In this document: positions 1 to 6,208 of the stretch, piece after piece
How the letters are laid out: every line of letters begins with the position of its first letter
Numbering within the stretch: the stretch's first letter is position 1
Source: Gammaproteobacteria bacterium
GTDB lineage: Bacteria; Pseudomonadota; Gammaproteobacteria; Burkholderiales; Burkholderiaceae_C
Direction of reading: 5' to 3'
Assembly: GCA_030054245.1 (NCBI GenBank)
Contig: JASGCH010000049.1
Coordinates: forward strand, 1-8,181
Length of the DNA stretch: 8,181 bases
Translations under genes and position numbers: made by a program
Notes under the pieces: generated by a model
What the model saw: only the letters and a program-made list of their open reading frames with translations
Told to the model about the DNA's origin: nothing
Database searches by the model: none

Positions 1-965
1 ATTTGTTCGACTTCTAAGCCTTTTAACAATGGGTTGTCACGCATCCTCTGGAGAATGGTTTGGGGGGTAAATTCACTCTTGGCGATAGGACCTATGATTC
101 CCAGATGGTTGCGCGTGGGTTGTAAAAATATCGGAACAGCACCCGTCATAATCAGGGCGTGAACGATAGATTTATGGCAATTTCGATCGACCACCACCAC
201 ATCACCGGGTGCTACACAATGATGCCAGACAATTTTATTGCTGGTGCTGGTGCCATTGGTCACAAAAAAACAATAATCTGCATTGAAGATACGGGCGGCG
301 TTTTGTTCTGAGTTACCCACTGGACCCGTATGATCCAACAACTGCCCTAGTTCGTCCACCGCATTACAAACATCAGCCCGCAACATATTTTCACCAAAAA
401 ATTGATGAAACATCCGCCCTAAGGGGCTTTTTAAGAAGGCAACCCCTCCAGAATGCCCTGGACAATGCCAAGAATAGGAACTGTTTTCTGCGTAATCCAA
501 TAAAGCTTTGAAAAAAGGCGGTTGCAAGCTCTCCAAATACGATTTGGCTTCGCGAATAATATGCTTGGCGACAAAATCTGAGGTATCTTCAAACATGTGG
601 ATAAACCCATGTAACTCCCGCAAAATATCATTGGGTAAATGCCTAGAAGTACGGGTTTCCCCATAAATATAAATCGGCACATCAGCGTTTTTAAAGCGCA
701 CTTCGCGAATAAATTCTCGCAACTTTAAGACGGCTTTGTCCGATTCTGGGTCAGCGGTGATTTCTTCGTCGTCTATGGACAAAATAAAAGCGCTGGCCAT
801 GGATTGTTGTTGGGCAAACTGACTCAGGTCGCCATAAGTGGTGGTCGGCATAATGTCGTAACCTTCTTTTTCAATGGCTTTGGCCAACTCGCGAATCCCG
901 GAACCAGAGGTATTATCCGACTGATAATCTTCGTCTATAATGACTATGGGAAATTTAAATTTCAT
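1..965 (-). CDS. Orn/Lys/Arg decarboxylase, N-terminal 321 residues (partial)
   Basis: This is a PLP-dependent basic amino acid decarboxylase of the large fold-type I (biodegradative) family, which removes CO2 from lysine, arginine or ornithine to give a polyamine or diamine in the cytoplasm. The frame is open from the ATG at 965 to the left edge. Residues 1 to about 130 form the receiver-like wing domain (start MKFKFPIVIIDEDYQSDN). The PLP domain follows, with WHCPGHSGG at 166-174, the phosphate-binding NGTSTSNK at 237-244 and DRNCHKS at 260-266, where His264 should stack on the PLP ring. The family is usually about 750 residues, so over half, including the PLP-binding lysine, lies outside the window. 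The start is one base after the earP stop (TAATATG), so translational coupling is likely; no strong ribosome binding site is seen. Substrate choice cannot be read from this part. Family certain, substrate unknown. Confidence 0.93.
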   Translation of the reverse strand, partial: MKFKFPIVIIDEDYQSDNTSGSGIRELAKAIEKEGYDIMPTTTYGDLSQFAQQQSMASAFILSIDDEEITADPESDKAVLKLREFIREVRFKNADVPIYIYGETRTSRHLPNDILRELHGFIHMFEDTSDFVAKHIIREAKSYLESLQPPFFKALLDYAENSSYSWHCPGHSGGVAFLKSPLGRMFHQFFGENMLRADVCNAVDELGQLLDHTGPVGNSEQNAARIFNADYCFFVTNGTSTSNKIVWHHCVAPGDVVVVDRNCHKSIVHALIMTGAVPIFLQPTRNHLGIIGPIAKSEFTPQTILQRMRDNPLLKGLEVEQ

Positions 966-966
966 A

Positions 967-2106
967 TTAATTTCTTAGGTATTGATGTTTTTCTTCGGCA
1001 AATAGGATTAGTTTACTCACTAAATCCAGTTGTGGTCCTAATTGTGTGGCCAGATGCCACGACCAATGGCTCCACTCTTCCAAGTTTTGGAGGGTCCAAG
1101 CGATCGGTTTTGCTACAACAGCTTGGACCCAAGCTGGCACATCCAAAAACTCTGGGCTGAGATGCGCCCTAGGCTTAGGCAAATTCCAAGCAACAAATAG
1201 CTGGTAAACAAACTCGCTCGCCCGGGTAAATTGTAAGAAAGCTAATAATTTATCCCAATGTGCTCCATCGTCTTGTGCATATATTTGCCAGACAAAAGGG
1301 GAACCCATCCACAGAGCTTGCACCAAAGAATCTTCGCCGCGTATCAAATTAATGTCGCTTTGACGCAAGTGAGCATCAAACGCACTTTGGGTGCACCAAT
1401 CTAAAAATCGCTTCTCGTAAGATGGAAGCTCTAAACGCACCAAATAACGCAAATGCTCAGAGGGTATCGCTGGGCTAATATGTAATTGGCGGGTGATGAA
1501 AGTTTTGAAGCCGTGGGCACCTTGCCTACTCCATGATGGGGACTGGGCCAAATCAATGCCTGACAAAAAAACTGGCAATGCGTAGCAATGATAACACATT
1601 AAAAACAGTTTGTCCCATGACTGAGTCGGTTGATCCTTGGCTTGCCACCCGTAGGGTCTTAAAATACCTCCGCTCCCCCTAGCCAATCCGGGGTAATAGT
1701 GCCAACGGATTTTACCTTGTGCGGGTCCAGTTTGTATAGGAGACGGTAACCCGTGTAATCGAGGAACATAATCTTCAACGCTAAAATACTCGATGTGGAT
1801 GTACACCGCCTGAGACAGCCAAGATTGGACACACCAGTCTGGCAATTCACAACCAAAAGTGGTAATGATGACTTCTCCAGGATTTTGGGTACAAAAGTCT
1901 CCTAGGGGATAAACCGAGATGCCCGATCCATGCACGCTGGCCAAATCGCCGGGATCCGCCATCCATTCTAGCAGTTTGGGTTGATCAACCCATAAACGAA
2001 CGGATTTTCCAAGCTGTGCCAATTGTTTGGCCAAACGCCAAGTAAAGCCTAAGTCCCCATAATTGTCGATGATGCGACAAAATAAATCCCAGCGTTGACA
2101 AGTCAT
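967..2106 (-). CDS. earP: EF-P arginine 32 rhamnosyltransferase EarP
   Basis: EarP (formerly DUF2331) is a cytoplasmic inverting glycosyltransferase that moves rhamnose from dTDP-beta-L-rhamnose to a conserved arginine of elongation factor P, which helps ribosomes through polyproline stretches. The 379-residue product has the family hallmarks: WDLFCRIIDNYGDLG at 6-20, with Asp14 and Asp18 matching the two N-terminal aspartates needed for catalysis; VRLWVD; the IEYFSVEDYVPRLHGLPSPI stretch; a GGILRP segment; and the C-terminal donor-binding motif RGEDSLVQALW from residue 256, then FVWQIYAQDD. ATG 2106 is chosen because family members begin only a few residues before WD.F; a TTG three codons upstream (2115) is possible. 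Length is normal. It is followed after one base by a decarboxylase gene rather than by efp, its usual partner, and is divergent from uvrC. Confidence 0.95.
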   Translation of the reverse strand: MTCQRWDLFCRIIDNYGDLGFTWRLAKQLAQLGKSVRLWVDQPKLLEWMADPGDLASVHGSGISVYPLGDFCTQNPGEVIITTFGCELPDWCVQSWLSQAVYIHIEYFSVEDYVPRLHGLPSPIQTGPAQGKIRWHYYPGLARGSGGILRPYGWQAKDQPTQSWDKLFLMCYHCYALPVFLSGIDLAQSPSWSRQGAHGFKTFITRQLHISPAIPSEHLRYLVRLELPSYEKRFLDWCTQSAFDAHLRQSDINLIRGEDSLVQALWMGSPFVWQIYAQDDGAHWDKLLAFLQFTRASEFVYQLFVAWNLPKPRAHLSPEFLDVPAWVQAVVAKPIAWTLQNLEEWSHWSWHLATQLGPQLDLVSKLILFAEEKHQYLRN

Positions 2107-2239
2107 AAATACCAATAAACCAAGGTTGGTGAGTACGCGTGATGGATTAAAATAGCGCTATCTGCCTAGATTTACTCCATATCAGAGATAAGACTATTGC
2201 ACCATTTTCGCGGTGGTTTTACCATTTTCCGTTGTCGAT
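2107..2239. promoter_or_regulatory. Divergent earP / uvrC intergenic region
   Basis: This is the only gap from which both earP (minus) and uvrC (plus) can be transcribed, so it should hold both promoters. I could not pick a convincing -35/-10 pair for either. Visible structure: the perfect 10-base palindrome ATAGCGCTAT at 2152-2161; a small inverted repeat ACCAA-GG-TTGGT at 2119-2130, just upstream of the earP start; and a copy of the dispersed repeat at 2190-2203. Either dyad could be an operator, but this is inferred only from symmetry. Confidence 0.4.
2190..2203 (-). repeat. Dispersed repeat copy A
   Basis: AAGACTATTGCACC differs by one base from the inverse of the core GGTGCAACAGTCTT seen at 4762 and 6159. 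It reads as a left end with no well-preserved right end; a weak partner (GGTGG near 2212) can pair with its CACC. It lies just upstream of uvrC and points outward toward earP. Confidence 0.5.
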
Positions 2240-4102
2240 ATGCCCTACTCTCAAAAATTACTCGATAGTCTAAAAACTCTGCCACGACTACCGGGAGTTT
2301 ATAGATTTTTATCATCCGAAAACAAGGTATTGTATGTAGGCAAAGCCGTCGATTTGTACAAACGCGTGGGTAGTTATTTTCGCCAACCCGACACGGGCAC
2401 GCGTATAGGCTATATGGTAACCCAAATCGAGAGTATAGACATCACTGTCGTGCAATCGGAAGCCGAGGCCTTGATTCTGGAATTAAACCTGATCAAAACC
2501 CTAAAGCCCAAGTATAACATTTTGTTTCGCGATGACAAATCCTATCCTTATTTGGTCATTAGTAAGCCGGATGGCACGAGCCAAGACAAGGATCAAAAAC
2601 CACCTTGGACGGCACGCCTAGCTTATTACCGTGGAAGTCTGAATAAAAATTACGAATACTTTGGTCCCTACCCCAACCCATGGGCGGTCAAAGAATCCAT
2701 AGCTTTGCTACAAAAAGCTTTTCAAATCAGGACCTGCGAAGATACTATTTATTTCAATCGTAGTCGCCCTTGTTTGCTGTATCAAATAAAACGCTGTAGC
2801 GCACCTTGCGTTGGGAAGATAGGTGCCAACGAATACGCCCAACAAATCCAACTGGTTAAGCACTTTTTGCAAGGTAAAACCAGTCAAATTTTTAAGACTT
2901 TGGAAGACTGCATGACACAACACGCCGAGAACTTAGAATTTGAACAAGCCGCCGTTCTACGCAACCAAATTGTGGCATTGGGAAAAATGTTACACCAGCA
3001 AGTACACACCCGAGTACCCGATGTTGATTTAATATCCGTCCATCGTCAAGGGGAAAGCGTCGGTGTCAATTTATCCATGGTGCGCGGGCAAAGGTATTTG
3101 GGAGATAAAATGTTTTTTCCACAACAAGCTGAAAAGTCCACCCTAGAAGAAGTATTGTTGGCATTTATATCCCAACACTACGCATACCTTCCCCCACCGA
3201 CTTGGGTGGTCACGCAACCCGAATTGCCTAATGAATTTGTAGAGCTTATTACCAAATTATCACCTTATCCTTGGACCATCAAACACAAGGTTAATGGGGT
3301 ATTGCAAAAATGGATGCTCCAAGCCCAAGAAAACACCAAGCTACAATTATCGCGCCATATTTTGACTCAAAGTACCCAAACTGTACGCGAACAAAATTTT
3401 TGCGAAATCTTGCAGTGGGCGTCAGATGACGACTTAAAAATCGAGTGCTTTGATATTTCACACAGTTCAGGCGAGGCGACCTACGCCTCTTGCGTAGTCT
3501 ATGCCCAACATCAATTGCAACCTAAGTTATACCGTCGTTACTCTATAAAAGGCATCACTGGAGGAGATGACTATGCCGCCATGCAACAAGCACTCACCCG
3601 ACATTATAAAAACTATATCGATGACCCGCAACTTATGCCCCACTTTGTGTTGATTGATGGAGGGGTTGGACAAGTACAAGTAGCTAAAAGGGTATTTGAA
3701 GCCTTGGGTTTGGCTACCTCTGTTTTAATGGGTATAGAAAAAGGTGAGCATCGCAAAATAGGCTTGGAAGAATTGGTATTTGCCGATGGTAGGGAAAAAC
3801 TGGCATTTTCTCCACAAGCACCGGCTCTATTATTCATCGCCGCCATTCGCGATGAAGCCCATAGATTTGCCATTTCAGGTATGCGCCGGGCGCGTAGCCA
3901 ACAACGCCTAGACGGTGGCCAACTACAAGATATTGTAGGGGTAGGAGCCAAACGCCGAGCCAGTTTAATTCGCCGATTTGGCAGTGTGCGTGGCGTAAAA
4001 CTCGCCTCGATCGAAGATTTAACCAGTGTCGAGGGTATTTCGCAAGGATTGGCAGAGCAGATTTTTCAGTATTTGCACCCATCCAACGATGAACCAAACT
4101 GA
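2240..4102 (+). CDS. uvrC: UvrABC system protein C (excinuclease subunit UvrC)
   Basis: UvrC makes the two incisions flanking a lesion in nucleotide excision repair, working with the UvrB-DNA complex. Counting from ATG 2240 (620 residues): an N-terminal GIY-YIG nuclease domain at about 17-95 (PGVYRF, LYVGKAVDLYKR, and Glu81 in ALILELNLIK); four cysteines at 166, 178, 186 and 190 (C-x11-C-x7-C-x3-C) in the positions of the iron-sulfur ligands described for UvrC; a UVR segment near 218-250 that binds UvrB; an RNase H-like 5'-incision domain with ECFDISHSSG (Asp405), LIDGGVGQ (Asp473) and RDEAHRFA (His541); and C-terminal helix-hairpin-helix motifs at about 560-612. All catalytic residues I can place are present. 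ATG 2240 puts 18 residues before PGVYR, as in homologues; a GTG at 2213 is in frame but directly follows a repeat copy. Neither has a clear ribosome binding site. Convergent with rmlC. Confidence 0.97.
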   Translation: MPYSQKLLDSLKTLPRLPGVYRFLSSENKVLYVGKAVDLYKRVGSYFRQPDTGTRIGYMVTQIESIDITVVQSEAEALILELNLIKTLKPKYNILFRDDKSYPYLVISKPDGTSQDKDQKPPWTARLAYYRGSLNKNYEYFGPYPNPWAVKESIALLQKAFQIRTCEDTIYFNRSRPCLLYQIKRCSAPCVGKIGANEYAQQIQLVKHFLQGKTSQIFKTLEDCMTQHAENLEFEQAAVLRNQIVALGKMLHQQVHTRVPDVDLISVHRQGESVGVNLSMVRGQRYLGDKMFFPQQAEKSTLEEVLLAFISQHYAYLPPPTWVVTQPELPNEFVELITKLSPYPWTIKHKVNGVLQKWMLQAQENTKLQLSRHILTQSTQTVREQNFCEILQWASDDDLKIECFDISHSSGEATYASCVVYAQHQLQPKLYRRYSIKGITGGDDYAAMQQALTRHYKNYIDDPQLMPHFVLIDGGVGQVQVAKRVFEALGLATSVLMGIEKGEHRKIGLEELVFADGREKLAFSPQAPALLFIAAIRDEAHRFAISGMRRARSQQRLDGGQLQDIVGVGAKRRASLIRRFGSVRGVKLASIEDLTSVEGISQGLAEQIFQYLHPSNDEPN

Positions 4103-4132
4103 GGTCGGTGCTTGGTAAGCTGTCATACCGGT

Positions 4133-4146
4133 TGTGCAACGGTCTT
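4133..4146 (+). repeat. Dispersed repeat copy B in the uvrC/rmlC convergent gap
   Basis: TGTGCAACGGTCTT matches the core GGTGCAACAGTCTT at 12 of 14 bases. It is the right side of a short quasi-palindrome (ACCGGTTGTGCAACGGT, 4127-4143, with GTTG and CAAC arms). It fills much of the 59-base gap between the ends of uvrC and rmlC. A structure here could help end transcription from both sides, but there is no T-run, so I do not call it an intrinsic terminator. Confidence 0.45.
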
Positions 4147-4161
4147 GTATTGGGTATTGAT

Positions 4162-4725
4162 TTACAGCAAGTCTTCAGGGGTGTGGTATTTGGTGGCCAT
4201 CTGCCAATCCGGAGCCAACTGATCGCGCGCCGACAATATGGGCGAGTGGGGGTATTGCCAGTCAATGTTTAAGCTACTGTCGTTCCATAAAAGATTTTTT
4301 TCAAAAGCGGCAAAACGGTAGGCGGTTAATTTGTAGCTGACCGTGGCATGGGCACTCCGCACAAGGTAACCGTGGGCAAACCCCGGAGGAATCCACAAAG
4401 CCTGTGGCGAAGCTTCGGACAATTCGTAACTGGCCCAGCGACCAAAGTGAGGTGACCAAACCCGCATATCCACCACGACATCGATGATCTGCCCCCGTGT
4501 TACTCTCAAACATTTTCCTTGAGCCTTAGGGCATTGATAATGTAAACCTCTTAATACACCTTGATAGGAATGGGTTTCTATATCCTGCACCCATTCACCC
4601 AGATAGCCAGTCAACTCTCGAAAAGCTGAGAGTTGAAAGCCAATGGTTAATTGCCCTCTATCGTCGCAAAAAACCGGCGTGTCTATGAGCTTAACTTCAG
4701 GGAATAGGGTAGGCTTATGGATCAT
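4162..4725 (-). CDS. rmlC: dTDP-4-dehydrorhamnose 3,5-epimerase
   Basis: RmlC epimerises C3 and C5 of dTDP-4-keto-6-deoxyglucose, the third of four steps to dTDP-L-rhamnose, in the cytoplasm. The 187-residue product has normal length and the cupin active site: DDRGQ at 21-25; VLRGLHYQ at 57-64, with Arg59 and the catalytic base His62; GKCLRVTRG, with Lys71; IPPGFAHGY at 112-120; VSYKLT with Tyr131, the probable general acid; WNDSSLNIDW; and Asp168 in LSARDQLAP. It stands alone, without rmlA, rmlB or rmlD next to it, so those must lie elsewhere. The product could serve cell-surface glycans, EarP in this same window, or both. The start follows a repeat arm whose AAAGG lies about 11 bases before the ATG, a poor ribosome binding site. 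Also called rfbC. Confidence 0.96.
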   Translation of the reverse strand: MIHKPTLFPEVKLIDTPVFCDDRGQLTIGFQLSAFRELTGYLGEWVQDIETHSYQGVLRGLHYQCPKAQGKCLRVTRGQIIDVVVDMRVWSPHFGRWASYELSEASPQALWIPPGFAHGYLVRSAHATVSYKLTAYRFAAFEKNLLWNDSSLNIDWQYPHSPILSARDQLAPDWQMATKYHTPEDLL

Positions 4726-4733
4726 GATTTAGG

Positions 4734-4774
4734 AGACCTTTGCACCGACGGCTACGCCGCTGGTGCAACAGTCT
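4734..4774. repeat. 41-base imperfect hairpin, complete dispersed repeat (copy C)
   Basis: Arms 4734-4752 and 4756-4774 pair at 15 Watson-Crick positions and one G-T out of 19, around the 3-base loop TAC; the mismatches are at steps 5, 6 and 15. The left arm begins AGACCTTTGCACC and the right arm contains the exact core GGTGCAACAGTCTT (4762-4775). The left arm, read inversely, recurs exactly for 14 bases at 6108-6121. It lies between the rmlC start and a broken gene. There is no T-run, so it is not an obvious terminator. It resembles a REP-type or MITE-derived palindrome. Confidence 0.7.
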
Positions 4775-4794
4775 TACTGATGGCAAAATGTAAG

Positions 4795-5124
4795 TCAGTC
4801 ATGGGTTCGATGTTGAATAGCCACCGACGGACTAAAACCCAAATTATTTCTGTAAGCGCTGGGAGCCACAACATTACCGTCATTGAATACTCTGAAATCC
4901 GAGCGCATAAACACCCCCGTATGACTATGCCAAAACTCTTTGGTATTAAAAATGTGACTACAAAGGTATTTTGAATCTTTAGCCAATAAAAATTCAGGTT
5001 AACATTTATCCAAATCCCCAGACCAAATAAATTTATTAATATAGCTCAACCCAATAGCCGTAAGACTTACCTCACTGAAATAAGTGGGAAGCAAAACTTC
5101 TAGAAAGATCGAGCCTAAAGCCAT
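4795..5124 (-). pseudogene. Broken 3' part of a TIGR04255-like hypothetical gene
   Basis: One minus-strand frame reads from ATG 5124 (MALGSIFLEVLLPTYF...) through LTAIGLSYINKFIWSGDLDKC to an in-frame TAA at 4999-5001, then continues in the same frame as PEFLLAKDSKYL, FWHSHTGVF and VAIQHRTHD to a stop at 4795. The two halves read as one protein: the pattern TAIGL.YI..FIW.GD, then SKYL, WH.HTG.F and a final acidic/His stretch, is what I recall of the C-terminal part of TIGR04255-family conserved hypothetical proteins. About the first half of such a protein is absent, and the 5' side runs into the end of the P-loop gene (overlap 5115-5124). I read this as a decayed remnant with one nonsense codon, not an expressed gene. 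No function can be given. The family name rests on memory of conserved residues and is moderately secure; the continuous reading across the stop is seen directly. Confidence 0.5.
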
Positions 5125-5981
5125 GATGGGTACTGTATGTAAGAAAAATGATATTTTTTCTCCCAAGCTTTGACTCCGGCTACGGTGATGAGTTTTTGGG
5201 CGATGGTTTTGATGGTTTGGTGTAATCCAAAGACCTCTGTGTCCATCCCCAAAAAAGTCGCGGCATAAAAATCATCAGCGTTTGATAAAGCCACTTCTAA
5301 ATCTTCGGGTAGCGTGAACATACACCAAAAAGACTCGACGCGTGCCAATTGGTTTTTCGTCTTTGGGTAATCTGCAACAGATGGTAAATAGGGTACCAAA
5401 ATACTTTGGGGGTTTAGTAACACGGTAGGGGTTACTAAATTTTGACAACTATAGGCAATGATTTTATCAGCAATGCTTTGTGGATCAGCAAAACTGGTAT
5501 CAATCACCAAATCGTAGTTGCGTAGTTGACTCAGGTGCACCCTATAAAATTTGTAAAATCGAGCATTTTCTGAGGCTTGGCGTTGCATTAACCCCTGCTC
5601 GGCCGTGGCTAAATCGGCGTACGACTCAGTCGAGGTATTCCTCTGAAAAACCCTTTGAGCGGCAATTTTAGACGGACAAGTCAAATAGACTTTAAAAGCC
5701 TTGGGTAAAAAATGCCATCCTAAGCGTGCATCCACCACAGTATTCTTTTGTAAATTGAGCCCCAACTCTAAGGTTTTTTGGTCTATTTTTTGGTCAATCG
5801 TTTGGTCTAATTCGGCTTGCTGGTTAAGTTGCAAAATACTTATCCCGAGCTCATTGGCCAATTGCCTGAGCAAATGACCGGTTGAATAGTATTCAGCTTG
5901 TAAAATGTGAGCTACTTGGCGCGCAACCGTGGTTTTCCCACAGCCAGGTTCTCCAGAAATAGTGATGAGTTGTAAAGACAT
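5115..5981 (-). CDS. Cytidylate kinase-like P-loop protein with C-terminal extension
   Basis: The first ~175 of 288 residues look like a small nucleoside monophosphate kinase of the archaeal-type (d)CMP kinase group: ITISGEPGCGKTTVA with the Walker A motif at 10-17; YYSTGHLLRQLANELGISI at 31-49, the region following Walker A in CMP kinases; a charged helix (AELDQTIDQKIDQKT); VVDARLGW at 82-89; and a lid-like Q-R-Q-x-x-E-N-x-R-F stretch at 133-142, followed by YDLVIDTS at 156-163. Phosphate transfer to a nucleotide or another small molecule is therefore likely, but the substrate is uncertain. Residues 180-288 are not part of the kinase fold; LNPQSI..Y near 189 and the DDFYAATFLG segment faintly recall ParB-like nucleases without their GHHR signature. 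ATG 5981 has no ribosome binding site; a repeat arm lies 7 bases upstream. The 3' end abuts a decayed gene, so the C-terminus could itself be altered. The canonical cmk is expected elsewhere. Confidence 0.78.
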   Translation of the reverse strand: MSLQLITISGEPGCGKTTVARQVAHILQAEYYSTGHLLRQLANELGISILQLNQQAELDQTIDQKIDQKTLELGLNLQKNTVVDARLGWHFLPKAFKVYLTCPSKIAAQRVFQRNTSTESYADLATAEQGLMQRQASENARFYKFYRVHLSQLRNYDLVIDTSFADPQSIADKIIAYSCQNLVTPTVLLNPQSILVPYLPSVADYPKTKNQLARVESFWCMFTLPEDLEVALSNADDFYAATFLGMDTEVFGLHQTIKTIAQKLITVAGVKAWEKKYHFSYIQYPSWL

Positions 5982-6029
5982 AAATGTAAAACTGTTGCAC
6001 CGCGCTGTGTTGCAATCATAAGACTGTAG

Positions 6030-6038
6030 CCCCCCCCC
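6030..6038 (+). other. Homopolymer tract of nine C
   Basis: Nine consecutive C lie inside the repeat block between the divergent kinase-like gene and the carboxypeptidase gene, about 50 bases upstream of the former's start. Such tracts slip during replication and are also prone to length errors in sequencing. It is non-coding. Confidence 0.8.
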
Positions 6039-6123
6039 GCACCGGTTGCACTGCTACATTACTGCGCTATATCCCTCCGTTTGCCAATTGCGCTGTGTAC
6101 GGTATAGGGTGCAAAGGTCTCTT

Positions 6124-6129
6124 TATAAT
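6124..6129 (+). promoter_or_regulatory. Candidate -10 box for dacC
   Basis: A perfect TATAAT lies 80 bases before the dacC start, just after repeat copy D3. No good -35 box stands 16-18 bases upstream. A second weaker candidate, TACAAT at 6184-6189, is closer to the gene and also lacks a good -35. The choice between them is open. Confidence 0.25.
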
Positions 6130-6208
6130 GAAACGGCCTTCATGTCGAGGCTTGGGCGGGTGCAACAGTCTTTTAAAGTAAAATACAATAAATCGTCCAG
6201 ATATTTTA

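Larger units (their letters stand above)
5989..6172. repeat. Compound inverted-repeat block (copies D1-D4)
   Basis: The block is bounded by AAACTGTTGCACC at 5989-6001 and an exact core GGTGCAACAGTCTT at 6159-6172 in the opposite orientation, making terminal inverted repeats with 12 of 13 matches. Inside are a degraded left end AAGACTGTAGCCCC (6020-6033), the right-end variant GGTGCAAAGGTCTC (6108-6121) and direct copies of GCGCTGTGT at 6002-6010 and 6090-6098, with GCGCTATAT at 6064-6072. It looks like two or three small palindromic elements nested or in tandem. I see no convincing target-site duplication. It fills the space between two divergent genes, so it must contain or sit beside their promoters. 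Confidence 0.6.

Noticed and set aside
804..1160. 118-codon plus-strand open frame
   Set aside because: It lies opposite earP and the decarboxylase start, both well supported, and its product shows no recognisable family.
1317..1325. GCTTGCACC within earP and TTTGCACCC near 4073-4081 in uvrC as further repeat copies
   Set aside because: Only the short TTGCACC part matches and both are in conserved coding sequence, so chance explains them.
2213..2239. GTG 2213 as the uvrC start
   Set aside because: It adds nine residues not expected from homologues and lies just after a repeat copy; ATG 2240 fits the family N-terminus better.
3834..4265. 143-codon minus-strand open frame over the ends of uvrC and rmlC
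   Set aside because: It overlaps two solid genes out of frame and has a low-complexity Arg/Pro/Thr-rich product typical of an antisense shadow.
4717..4974. 85-codon plus-strand open frame
   Set aside because: It runs through the hairpin repeat and opposite the decayed gene, whose minus-strand reading is more protein-like; there is no ribosome binding site.
4975..5114. tRNA or small RNA gene in the gap before the kinase-like gene
   Set aside because: No cloverleaf or conserved T-loop sequence is visible, and the stretch reads better as decayed protein-coding sequence.
5989..6172. Possible CRISPR array
   Set aside because: The repeats are inverted as well as direct, unevenly spaced and diverged, with no regular spacers and no cas gene nearby.
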